NCBI GenBank assembly: GCA_018417955.1
Contig: JACTVC010000008.1
Span: forward strand, 806,001 to 870,000
DNA length: 64,000 bases
Direction: 5' to 3'
Source of the DNA: Laccaria trichodermophora
Lineage: Eukaryota > Basidiomycota > Agaricomycetes > Agaricales > Hydnangiaceae
Shown here: positions 1 through 11,074 of the stretch, piece by piece
Numbering within the stretch: the first letter of the stretch is position 1
Layout of the letters: each line of letters opens with the position of its first letter
Notes under the pieces: model-generated
What the model was told of the DNA's origin: nothing
Database searches by the model: none
Seen by the model: only the letters and a program-made list of their open reading frames with translations
Translations under genes and position numbers: made by a program

Positions 1-2940
1 ATCATTGCCTGCTCTTCCCGAGCACCCTATGGTCACGGAGAGAGGACAGTCGTCAATGCGGATGTCCGGGATACCTGGGAGATAGAACCCGCGAAGATTA
101 AATTTGACAATCCAGCATGGGCACAATACGTTCAGGATCTGTCTGTTAATGTGGTGTGCAAGGCTCTTGGTGTATCCCAAAAAGCACCGCGTTGTGAACT
201 GTACAAGCTGCTTCTATACGAAGTCGGGTCACAGTACGTCGTTGCCTGCCATTCCGAACATTGGAAGCTGACATACGGTTCCGTCAGCTTTCTCCCCCAC
301 ACAGAGTACGTTTTTCCCTTGGGATATCATGCCTCCTAACGCGTCTGCCTCAGTACTGAAAAGTCAAACGGCATGTTCGCCACGATGATTATCATCCTGC
401 CATCTGCATACACAGGAGGCCAAGTGCACGTCTCACATTCCAATCAACAACAAACCTTCGATTTCTCCTCCACATCCCTTTCCTCCACAACCGTCCTGGC
501 ATGGTACACGGACGTCAAACACGAAGTAAAACCCGTCACCTCCGGCTACCGTCTAGCTCTCTCCTACAACATCATTCACACTGACCCAGGCATCCCTCGT
601 CCCACTCTCCCCGATAGACACAAGTTTGTCACCGATCTGCGTCGTATCTTGAGGAAGTGGCACGAAGACTTTTACGAGAAAAACCCGGACGATAACATGG
701 TTGCCTACCTCCTGGCGCACCATTACAGCTCCAAAAACCTCGCCTCTGGGATGTCTGCACTGAAAGGCAGTGATGCACATAAAATCGCACATCTTAAACC
801 CATCGCAGAGGAGCAAGGATTCTTAGTGTGCTTAGCCAATCTGGAGTACATGGTGTCCGGAGTGGCAGATGCTGACTACGACAGGCAAATGTGGAAACGC
901 CAGAGGTTTGACAGCGATGAGGATGAGGACGAGGATGAATTTGAACCATGCATGGAAGAAGTTCTCGAGTCGAGTATGACGCTCAAGAACCTTTTCGACC
1001 TTCAAGGCAACTCGTTATGGGGGTCACATGAGAGCCATATCAATGATGATTCGCTTATTCCACGGGAACCTTTTGAGGATGCGGAACCTGATGATAAGGC
1101 TTATGAGGGATACACCGGTAATGTTCGCTATTTTCGTGTTGATACTGTGAATCACTGGGACTCAATGCACTTTCAACTTCAAGGCTGCTGGAACCCTCGA
1201 CTATTGTGCGCCTTGTTCCTCTCTTATCCCCCTACCAGTTTCTCACAGCCAATCTTTGGCCTTTAGGGTACCGCAGAACGGTTTTGATCCTCGTCCACGA
1301 AAGCGATGCAGGCCATGCACTGTTTAGCACAGGCGGGATATACTACGCACTAGAAGCACTCCGTGGATCAGAAGCCGAGCCCACTTCACCAACTGAAAAT
1401 AACAAACGCCTAGCGGCCCTTGTGGTCAAGTACGTTTCCAGCAGGGACAAAGGGACTTTGACTTCCATGTTCAATCTCGCATTGAGGTGGAAGGATTCTG
1501 GATTGTGGTCTTCTGTTATCTTTAACTCTGGGGGCAACGCCTTACGGTCTACGTTTGTCCAGAAGCAGTTGGTCAAAGCTTGGAAGACGTTTGGTTTTGT
1601 TGACGCTGTGCAGAATGGGTATGTCTTCTGCGCATGTGCGAGGACTCCCACTTATGTGTTGAATATATAGATATCGACACCTGTTGATGCAAACTGTGAG
1701 ACTCAGCGTCCGCCTTGACTTCATTCAGGCACTTCCTGCATACGCTCCTGCCCATGAAAAGGAAGCCGTTTCGAACTGGTGCCAGAAAGAAACGGATCGC
1801 GCAATGACCACGTATCGCTTGGCCGACGCCGAGGACATCCCCACTCTGCTCTCTATAAGCCGGACAAAGGGGATAGGATACTTGAAGGATGTGTACGTGC
1901 CCTAACTTCTAGATCACAGAGCTACGACTGATACATCCTTCAGCATCCTATCCAAAGTAGTGAAGGGTTCAGGGTTCTTCAAGTTCTGCCTTGCTCTAGT
2001 TACCGCGATCGACAGTAACAAGCAATCCGTTATCGGGCAGCTATCATCCCTTGAAGATGTCAATGCTTGTTTGGATAGTTGCTTGGAGGCCGCAGCCGTG
2101 CAGTGGGGGGGCACTACACCCACCAAACCGGTTTACAACTCTCATACAAGAACCAACACCATTCCACCGCACACAGGCATTCCCCTTATCATCGACTTTG
2201 TGAAAGTGTGCATCACCACCGGTCGTATGCAGCCCTGTAGAATCCTCTTCCATCGAGTCCTCAAAAGCGAGGGTGAGATCAAGCACAAGTTCCAAACCCT
2301 CTTCATCCCGATGATCAAGCCATTCCGTGAACTCCTGAACAAGGAAGGCATGGACGTCAGCTCTGGCCCCTTCCACGACCTCTTCCATCTCCTGATTGGG
2401 TCGTACCTCCAGGACGTATTGGGTGCGAAACCACGCCTGATCGCAAGGACAAAACTACGCAAAATCGGGTGTGGCTGTGCTGATTGTGAAAACGTTGATG
2501 CGCTTCTGTTCTCAACCCAGTCCGCTGAGTTGACGCTTCGTCTCGTGAAAGCACGAAGGCTTCATGTGGAAAGCAGGCTTGATACTGCCTCCGACCTCCT
2601 TACATACCAAGTCATTCATGGAAGCCCTTATAGGCTTCACATAACGAAGACGGCTGAGACTGTTGAGGCGGGGAGGTGGTCAGCGCGGCAGACGAATGCG
2701 CGTTCGTTCTTGAAGAAGGTTGGGGAGGATGATGTGTTACAGAAAGTGATGGGGGCGCGGTGGGATGACGTGAGGAAGGCGATACAGGGAACTGAACCTT
2801 TCAAACTCGCACAAGTTGCTCCTGTGCGGAATCCTCCTGACCCTCAGGCGGCGCCTCGGTCGAGGGGTGCTGGGCAGACGACTGGTCAACAACCGGTTGT
2901 TTTGGGGCCTGTGATTGACCTCACAGATGACAACCCATGA
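1..2940 (+). CDS. 2OG-Fe(II) oxygenase, prolyl-4-hydroxylase-like (5' partial)
   Basis: Large fungal Fe(II)/2-oxoglutarate-dependent dioxygenase, open at the left window edge. Exons: 1-233, 288-305, 354-1122, 1184-1205, 1267-1618, 1671-1892, 1944-2940. They join in one frame to 870 residues, ending in TGA. The catalytic core is visible: GSHFLPHTDTEKSNG contains the HxD iron motif. It exists only after splicing, with the 18-nt exon supplying FLPHT and the Asp codon split over the next intron. The distal His is in DVKHEV and the 2OG-binding Arg in SGYRLALSYN. The 22-nt exon restores GNAAGTLDYWYRRTVLIL. A Cys cluster (GCGCADC) near the C-terminus and an acidic stretch (DEDEDEDE) are also seen. 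Family placement is confident; the substrate is unknown. The true start lies outside the window. Confidence 0.88.
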
Positions 2941-3463
2941 CGAAGCGAAGCTGGTCGCCTCATGCAACGTCATACCTAATCGCGTATGCTTACCTTGCCT
3001 GTTTTCTTCATTCGTAATGTCCCAGGATAGAGCCCCCATGGCAGGAAACGCGATGGAGTGGAGAAACTTAGATAACGCGAATCACGACCTGTCAAAGGAA
3101 CAAGGAGAGAAATTCCGAAAATGAAATATTGTAGAACACATTGACGACGACGACGACGACGGGCTTTCAAAATTTAATCCTCGTTGACAAGAGGTTGTGT
3201 TAGGTGACCTAATTTTCAGATATCGCTTCACAGATTTATTCAAACAACGAATACAACATGGGAAAGAAATAGATGAAGAACATATGTTCTGAATTCAACA
3301 AAGGGAATGCAAAGAAACTGTTCCAACAATTGGTACGCGATAAAAAGTTTCAGATTTGATGTGCTGTAACACTAGTGATTGAATGCGAAAAATGCAATGC
3401 TCCAACATAGTAAAAGGAAGAGATACGCAGAGGCGAGTTGACAGTGTGTGGGCCTGCCAAAGT
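2941..3463. other. Intergenic, no gene seen
   Basis: Region 3' of the dioxygenase gene. It holds a short GAC trinucleotide run near 3,142-3,160. No ORF or RNA gene can be supported. Confidence 0.6.
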
Positions 3464-6400
3464 GTCAGAATAAATCACAATAACAACATGGAATTTTCAA
3501 ACTCTTGGGTAAACTCCGCGAAGCAGACAACGAGCAGGACCATGCAATTTAAGGCCTAGCGAAAATAAAGTGCTGAGGTTTAGACGATGCGCGAATCAGG
3601 GGGGTGCTTACTTGATTAGAACCGTCGTATGCTGAGCACACAATCCAAAAGCAGAAGCAACCAATTGCCGCTTCACCTGCTCGACAATGTCGGCGGTGCC
3701 ACGCCCGGTGAGACGATGCCTGAGACCTTCAAGAAGGCCCCCAACGATCATCCAGGTGTGCAATCACGCATCTGCCTGCCCACGCCCCCGTGAAGGAGCA
3801 ACTTTCCACACCCGGATACACCAGTACCCAGGATGCTTTAAGGCATATGTGGCGCAGCAATTGGTTGTTCTGCAATTGAAAGGGCGCCCGCCAATGGTAG
3901 TGTGTTGGGGCCGTGATCGAACAATCAAAGTGTGGCTGACAAAAAGGGAGTGAGGATCGTGAAAGGCGATGTCAAAAAAAAAACGCACAAATTAGATTGT
4001 TGCTGGCAGAAACGAAAGAAAAGGATGGCAGATGGTTGAACGCGCCAGTTGTTCTGCAATTGAAAGGGCGCCGACCGATGGTAGTGTTCTGGGGCTGCGC
4101 TCGAATAGTCACAGGGTGGCTGACAAAAACATAATGATAAAAAACGCGGGGTGAGGATTGTGGAAAATAAAAACGCACAAATTGGATAGTTGCTGGCAGA
4201 GAAGAAAGCAACCGTAAGAAGGAACACCGAATGGTGGATAACAAGATCTTACGATGAAAGAGTGCGCTCCAACTGTAGAAACCACGCTTGGAACAAAAGG
4301 GCATCGCCTCGATAAATCAACGTAACTGGGAACAAATGATTAACAGGATGATGAGCGAGAGATAAAAGATTAGCAACTTACCGAGTTATGAACACACCGC
4401 ACTTCAGCGAGTCCAAAGCCGCCGCGAGACAAGCCAAAGCCGCTTATGCACCATGTTGGAACAAAGCCAACCTTCATCCAGTTGCAGTCCTGGCAGATGG
4501 TGTGTCACTCCGGCCCCACAGGACTTAATCCAGTGTGGTTCCACGCCAGCAACTCAATACCTGGGTCGATTACACACCCAGGCAAGAGATGCGGCGACTT
4601 TCAACGCTTAGCCTCATGGGCTCCACGCATTAGGAGATGTGACCGCGGAAATGGCTGACTCGGAGACGGGAGCGGATTACTCGCCTAGGCTGAAACGCGC
4701 GAGGGCGTGAGCGATGGTGATGCTTGACGTTGGTATGCTGCAAGGCGATGTGAGTAAACCGGCGGGAGGCGTCTCGGGGTTGGGCTATGGTGGCTTACAA
4801 AGGTGAAATAAATTGCTGGTGTGCTTGGCGGTGTCGTCGGGATTGCTTAGAGGTTGGCGGCTTTCCGTAGCGTTGGACGTGAGTGGCGTAGTAGGCTTCA
4901 TGGCGACGACAGTAACTCGAGTTGAAGGACGTCCTCGTGGAGATCAAGGACGCGCTTGGAGGAAGCAAAACATATGATAAAGCCAGACGTTGGTGGCGAA
5001 GAAAGTGTGGGCGATGCTGTGGACAATTGAAGAGATGAGTAGCCCCTTTATACAAACACGACCAGTTGTGTGTGTTTGGCGCCCAAACATGGTACGCGCT
5101 CAACCAAATACGCACCAAATACGCACGGGTATAAATTAGTTATTCACTTTCCGCCTTGAACTTTAAATATAAAAGGAAGGTCCGGGAGTCGGATAATTTT
5201 TTTCCCAAATGCGCCTTTGTTTATTAGCGCCTTTGTAAAGGGCGGGACGCGCCGTTGGTAGAATTTCGATCGTGTTCAGTTCTCGCTACGTGATGGTGTT
5301 GACTTTTTGTGTTGGTAATACTGCCCTGAATGGAACTTGAATAAAATGTTCTCATCAACGGAAGCGTGAATGAATAAGGATATGGTCGACTTTTCCGCTC
5401 TGGAGGCTACTAGCAACAACTTGAAGGCTACAATAATGATAGCTTCGTGACCATCCAGGATGCTTCTTCTCGTATTCCTTCTTGCCACCAGTCCCATGCC
5501 GTGCGCAAAAGTAAACCATTCGTTCTAGGTAGCGCTCAGCCCCAGTTGTCGAGGGAACGCGTCGAAGCTCAATTGAGTTTGCGTAACAGAAACTCTTGCC
5601 AGGAATTCCAAGACAGAGGATGTCGCCCAAATTCAGAGTTTAAAATGAACCACCCATAGAGTTTCTGAGAGCCACTAGGCGCAGACGTGGGTGACGATCC
5701 AGGTTGAGCGAGGTCCCAGAAAAGCGTTGAAGGCGCGTCGTTGACTGTAGACTCCGTGAAATGTCGCCTGGGGACGTCGAGCTGGAACTTCGAAAACGTA
5801 GCCATTCTAGCGATTCTTGCAGTTGGCGGTGTCCAGCATCTGCCGTAGTCAAGAAATCGCCAACGCGAGTGAGTGGTATTGGCCAGGATTTGGCACGACA
5901 CTTCCGGATACGTGATAGCGCCATGTAGCCAAACACGCGCAACGAGCGGGAGTTATTTTTAGGACCTGCCTTTTATATTTAAAGTTCAAGGCGGAATCTC
6001 AAAACTGGTATAAATTCCTTGCCTGATCTAAACCATGGCTCTTACTCAAACCACCACAACACTCTCAATTAAAACCGTGCCCGCCCTGCTTGAATCACCG
6101 CATAGACCCTTCCTCTTCTTCTTTTCTATACCACAAACCTCGCCATCGTCCGGTTCGTCCCCCACACAACACCCGGCCTACCAACGCCACGCTACCTCGT
6201 CAGCCTCCTCGCCTCCTATCGCTCAATGTCAGCCACACTCGCCCAACAACTCCGAGATGCTTCCTCGCCGTTTAACCAACATCGCCTAGCATCATCCGAA
6301 TGTCAAGCATCACCATCGCTCACGCCCTTGCGCGTTTCGGCCTAGGCGAGTAATCCGTTCCCGTCTCCGAGCCAGCCATTGCCACGGTCACATCTCCTAA

Positions 6401-7308
6401 TGCGTGGAGCCCATGAGGCTAAGCGTTGAAAGTCGCCGCATTTCTTGCCTGGGTGTGTAATCGACCCAGGTATAGAGGTGCTGGCGTGGAACCACACTGG
6501 ATTAAGTCCTGTGGGGCCGGAGTGACACACCATCTGCCAGGACTGCAACTGGATGAAGGTTGGCTTTGTTCCAACATGGTGCATAAGCGGCTTTGGCTTG
6601 TCTCGCGGCGGGTTTGGACTCGCTGAAGTACGGTGTGTTCATAGATTGGTACGTTGCTAATCTTTTGTTTCTCGCTCTTTATCCTATTAATTATTTCCTT
6701 CATTTATCGAGGCGATACCGGCACCCTTTTGTTCCCAGCGTGGCGCGTTCAACCATCTGCCATCCTTTTCTTTCGTTTCTGCCAGCAACAATCTAATTTG
6801 TGCGTTTTTTTTTTGACATCGCCTTTCACGATCCTCACTCCCTTTTTGTCAGCCACACTTTGATTGTTCGATCACGGCCCCAACACACTACCATTGGCGG
6901 GCGCCCTTTCCATTGTAGAACAACCACTCGCTGCGCCACATATGCCTTAAAGCATCCTGGGTACTGGTGTATCCGGGTGTGGAAAGTCGCCCCCTGACGG
7001 GGGCGTGGGCAGGCAGATGCGTGATTGCACACCTGGATGATCGTTGTGGGCCTTCTTGAAGGTCTCTGGCATCGTCTCACCAGGCGTGGCACCGCCGACG
7101 TTGTCGCGCAGGTGAAGCGGTGACTGGTTGTTTCTGCTTTTGGATTGGGTGCTCAGCATGCGACGCTTCTATTCTAGTAAGCACGCCCCCGATTTACGCA
7201 TTTCCTAAACCTCAGCACTTTATTTTTATCAGACCCATAGCCCATTGACCATCTTCAGTTCACGCAAGAGTTTGACAATTCTATGGTGCTACCGTGATTC
7301 ATTCTGAC
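3464..7308. mobile_element. 3.85-kb element with >1-kb terminal inverted repeats
   Basis: The left arm (about 3,464-4,790) read on the minus strand matches the right arm (about 6,215-7,308) on the plus strand over most of their lengths, with scattered substitutions and small indels. The outer ends correspond: GTCAGAATAAATCACAAT on the left against the complement of GTGATTCATTCTGAC on the right. No obvious target duplication flanks it. The arms contain no credible gene; a 70-codon ORF in each arm is conserved only because the DNA is. The middle is interrupted by a separate 869-bp insertion at 5,138-6,006. A further copy lacking the left arm is at 52,325-53,813. The class is unknown; it could be a foldback element or an inverted duplication of a non-autonomous element. 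Confidence 0.75.
5138..6006. mobile_element. Nested 869-bp TIR element with 10-bp target duplication
   Basis: The ends are about 45-bp inverted repeats (5,138-5,183 and 5,962-6,006), both beginning AGTT and sharing TCCGCCTTGAACTTTAAATA, with a one-base indel. GGTATAAATT directly flanks both ends (5,128-5,137 and 6,007-6,016). The related copy at 52.4 kb has this site once and uninterrupted (GCACGGTATAAATTGCTG), so the empty site is seen directly. A 10-bp duplication fits Mutator-like (MULE) or related superfamilies rather than mariner or Harbinger. Interior ORFs are under 115 codons and look non-coding, so the element is non-autonomous. Confidence 0.85.
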
Positions 7309-7745
7309 GGGATCTTTCTCAGGCTCTAAACCACCCAGCGTATATCCACGTTTCACTATTTTTGGAACAGCTATGTGCGTATTCATCGGGCCAATCATTG
7401 TCATACACTAAATTCAAACCTCTAGTTGCGTAGTACTTATTCTCAGGCTTGTTTTCTTTCATGTCATTTCTATTCCTTTCGCACCCACTTCATTTTCATT
7501 TTCGTATTTTATTTTATTTTCCGTCACCACCATAATTAGTATACACAGACCTCTCTCCGTAGCGCCCCCCGTTGAGCTATCGGTGTGGAACCCATAATGA
7601 TTATCAAACTTTTAATAAAACATTATGAGAATCACCCTTTCCTCATTTGAGCGCGTCTCGACTCTTTATAGGGAGTACTTTGGGCGATGAAGCTGCACAA
7701 TAATAATTAGTAGCCTCCATTTTAGCTCATAGACGAACCATGTAG
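7309..7745. other. Intergenic, AT-rich
   Basis: AT-rich sequence between the inverted-repeat element and the next coding-like fragments. Nothing specific could be identified. Confidence 0.5.
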
Positions 7746-8860
7746 CTAAGACTCACAATTGTACTTACATTGCACTATGTCTTTAGAAAGCTGCATTCGT
7801 CGTTTATTAAAATGCTGCAGAAGGATGCCTTCTTGAACCATGTAAATAATTGTAACCGGCGGTATGAGTAGGAAATACGTCATAGAAATTTGAATTGACC
7901 GGGACAGTATGCGCTGCTCTGGAATTAGTGCCATAGCTTGTGGCCTCGTTCTTGAATTTACTGGACTCCCAATGACGTCCCAAAGATCCCGGCGGGTGGC
8001 GTGAAATCGCGCTCGCGGAGTGGTACCTAAAATGTTAGTCAATTCGCATTCTGGTGGCGTGAATGCCTAAAGGATCGGAAAGTATAAGAATTTCCGTTCT
8101 GAGAGTGGCGCACCAAGAATGAAAGCCTGACAGATTGTGTTCAAGCTGGCGTATCCTGTAGCCGGCTGATAGGTGTCATTATCGACGTCCGCAATTGAGG
8201 ACCCACTTGAAGATTCAAACATCAAGGAGCCATTCCTAACTGTTGGACCGTTTTTCCGTTGAATTTCTGAAAATTTTGAATTCGATTGACGAAAGCAATG
8301 TGAGATGCCGTGATGTCCGAGGCGTTTCGTTTGAGGGCCGATAGATACCCATTCAAGCGGTAAACAGGTAATGGAGGCTGAGTAAACGCTATGAGTTCAA
8401 GTTGTGCGCGCATAAAGTGATTCAGAAGCTCGAGGAAATTAGCACAAGTACGAAATTTGATCGGGTATTGGATTCCTCACTCACGAGCAGGTGGAAGGAT
8501 CGGCGCGTTTGAATAGTGTTATGAGGTATACAATGTGTAAACCGGCGAAATGAGTACGCCTTCAAGTTTCTGTTTGGCCTAGGAATTGCCGTTGTCAATG
8601 AACGAGAATTAATCGACTGACACGCAACGCACCATGTTGATAATAAATGGGGCTTGAAAAGTTGGGTATCTCTGCTTTCGAGACCTATAATCACTCTCAC
8701 TAGATGCATTGTTCACCACGCGTTCCAGTGATTGATGCGATAATGTGGTATGGGAAACTGTAAAAAGTAATAGACAGTGAGAGAGTCGTGTGAGACATGA
8801 CGCATGTTGAGAATGATATAAGTCGATTGGTGTGATCATTGGTCGCGAGAGCAAAAGCAA
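7746..8860 (-). other. Possible fragmented minus-strand gene, unresolved
   Basis: Three neighbouring minus-strand stretches have protein-like composition: 8,222-8,413 (ends FVNRIQNFQKFNGKTVQQLG), about 8,070-8,222 (an open stretch containing ADVDNDTYQPATGYASLNTI) and 7,746-8,042. A plausible acceptor (acattttag) precedes the last one. I could not splice them into one consistent frame, and no domain is recognised. This may be a real multi-exon gene with unusual introns, or decayed coding sequence. Confidence 0.25.
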
Positions 8861-10847
8861 ATTAATTCGAGAGAACGTGCCTTTGAAAATTTGTAGGACC
8901 TCCAGATGTGCGAGTACTTATTGATTATATCGGATCCCGAGGACCTTGTGGAGCAGGCGACAGCGAAAAACACGAGCTGGAGGAACGAGGTCTAGAGTGC
9001 TCGAGCTAATACAGAACGAAGGAGTCCTAAGGGCGCTTGACATTCGAATCCCGTTGTCGGGCTAGTGGTGTCCAGGAGGTCCGGTTGTTACATCAAACTG
9101 TCGGGGTCGTGAGAACTTCGCGCAGAAACAACTGTAGCCGATTCAAGGCTCAGACTGAGTATTTCGCAGCCAAGAATGGTATGCCCAGAGTGCCGCTCAC
9201 CCCTCGTCGTCGCAAGTACCGGGTGATAAGTAGTCAGGAACACACAAAGTTGCACGCGGCTTCGATGACCTTTCTCTCGAGGTTTCTCTCTTCCTCATCA
9301 AGGTCGCATTCCCAGATTGACAATGAAGTCGTTCCAGCCCACCATCGTGGAAAGAAGCAAGCCAATAGATCGTCGCTCCTTCTAGTGACCTTATTTCCGC
9401 ACTTCCTCGTTTATTGTGCCTTGCAAAATGCCTCCGTCATGGCCCAGGAGCGCTCAGAGTTTCTAGCCCCACAACCAGGCAGCCCAATACGTCAGTTAAG
9501 TTTTGCCTTCGAGTTCTTCGCGTCGGTCGCTCCAGCCCCGAAACTCCATAGACTCGTTTAGGTGGAGAGGTCATAGAGAAGATAGTGTGGAGTCGGAGCG
9601 TCGACGACTCAGCCTGGGCGCTTTCATTAAGGACTCAAAAAGCCCCGTACGGGAGCATTGTGTTCCCTGATTGCGATAGTCGGTGTTCGAAGGTCGCATT
9701 GTCGGACGCGAACGCATCTTCGACTTCCTCTGAGTTCTTATGGTCTACGCAAGCGCAGAGCAGGAAGTCAGGCACGTAGTTGCGAGTTTTGCATGGAAAT
9801 TCTGCTCAGAATTTAGGATGCAAGCAGAGCCAGAGCAGTTCGACCTAAGCGACCTTCGGAGTCGACGAGGATCGTTTTACAGGAAGTCATACTCCTCGGG
9901 CCCGGATGCTCCCTTGAACTTTCTACTTTCCTAGAAAAGAATGATCTCTGATGAACGTCAACTCACCTGATTCCGGGAGCACTTCAGCCGTGGGTGTGGG
10001 GACTCTGGGGAGAAGATTGAGTGTTTTGGTACCGGTGGGGTTGAGATTTGTTGCCATCGCGGCTGCTTTACAGAGTCTTTGAACACCATTTTCCGTTTAT
10101 GTTGTTGCAAGGGTGAGCAAACTCGATTGACTCATTATTGCGGGAGAGCTACCGAGGCGGAGACGAAGCGGAGACTCGACGTCGAGTCGGTCGTAAGTTC
10201 AATCGGCGACTTTGCCAACTCTCACCGTGATTGTTGTTTACACCCAATTTACACCAAGTTTACAACCTTTTACAACCCGTGAATTAGGCGTTGTATAAGG
10301 CATGTGGCTTCTGTTCTTTTCATCTACTTCTCGGAGATTACTCAGGATCACTCTATGTTTTCAGTTCCCTTGCAACATGTGGGCAACGCGTGCTAGCTAA
10401 CCCTTATTCTGTTCGTCGCTTAACGCGACATTTATTTCACGCGCCAGCAAGAAAACTACACGAGACTACACGTCGTTCACTTTGATGTTGTGATTGTCCC
10501 TCGCATTCAAAGCCTCCGCCCGGTTTACCCTTCTTCTCCCGACCCTCTTAACCGAGGTCCAACCGCCGACCCGCAGCACAGTGGAAAATTGGATTACCCA
10601 AGCTCAGTGGTTGAACGTTAAAAAGTAGATATCACCACTGCTGGGAATAGTGAAAAGAGAGCGTGTGTTCGTGTGTGCACAGATCAACCTTCAATTCTGC
10701 AGTATCGTAACCAAATCGTAACACGGGTACGCGTCTTGACGTGTGTGTCGACTCTCAAGCTACGAATAAGTATCTCGCGGCCCGACGTCCACAAATACGG
10801 CAAACCTGAACAAGTAGCAGCCCCCCGAACTTCCGTCTCCCCAACTA
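8861..10847. other. No supported gene; possible remnant
   Basis: The longest plus-strand ORF (9,037-9,561, 174 codons) does not begin with ATG and has no recognisable domain. On the minus strand an ATG near 10,058 opens a short peptide (MATNLNPTGTKTLNLLPRVP) followed by a good donor (gtgagt) near 9,967, but the sequence beyond is closed by stops. A decayed retroelement or gene start is possible but not shown. Confidence 0.3.
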
Positions 10848-11074
10848 AAACCGGTAACCCGTAAGTACTAGTAGATTTTCACCGTCTGCCTCGTTTTTCT
10901 CGGGCTGAGCGTGATCTGAAAAGCTATATACCAACGCGCGCCTGACTTTCGAGAAAGACATCGGCCTCCGTCAGGCTCCCCAACTATAAGCAGTAACCCG
11001 TAAGTACCAGCTGCCTCGTTTTTCTCGGGCTGAGCGTGATTTGGAAAGCTGAAGGCTGACTTTCGAGAAAGAAA
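10848..11074. repeat. Tandem duplication, two units of about 100-115 bp
   Basis: Unit 1 (about 10,848-10,961) and unit 2 (about 10,979-11,074) share GTAACCCGTAAGTAC, CTGCCTCGTTTTTCTCGGGC and GACTTTCGAGAAAGA in the same order. Unit 2 has lost a block around the 'ctatataccaacgcgcg' stretch. The repeat is non-coding and its function is unknown. Confidence 0.85.

Noticed and set aside
4446..4658. 70-residue ORF (MHHVGTKPTFIQLQSWQMVC...) present in three repeat copies
   Set aside because: The copies are highly similar as DNA in every frame; conservation is that of the repeat, and the ORF has no domain.
3464..7308. LTR retrotransposon
   Set aside because: The long repeats are inverted, not direct, and no gag/pol coding sequence lies between them.
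9037..9561. 174-codon plus-strand ORF
   Set aside because: No ATG at its start, no recognisable domain, and no splice partners.
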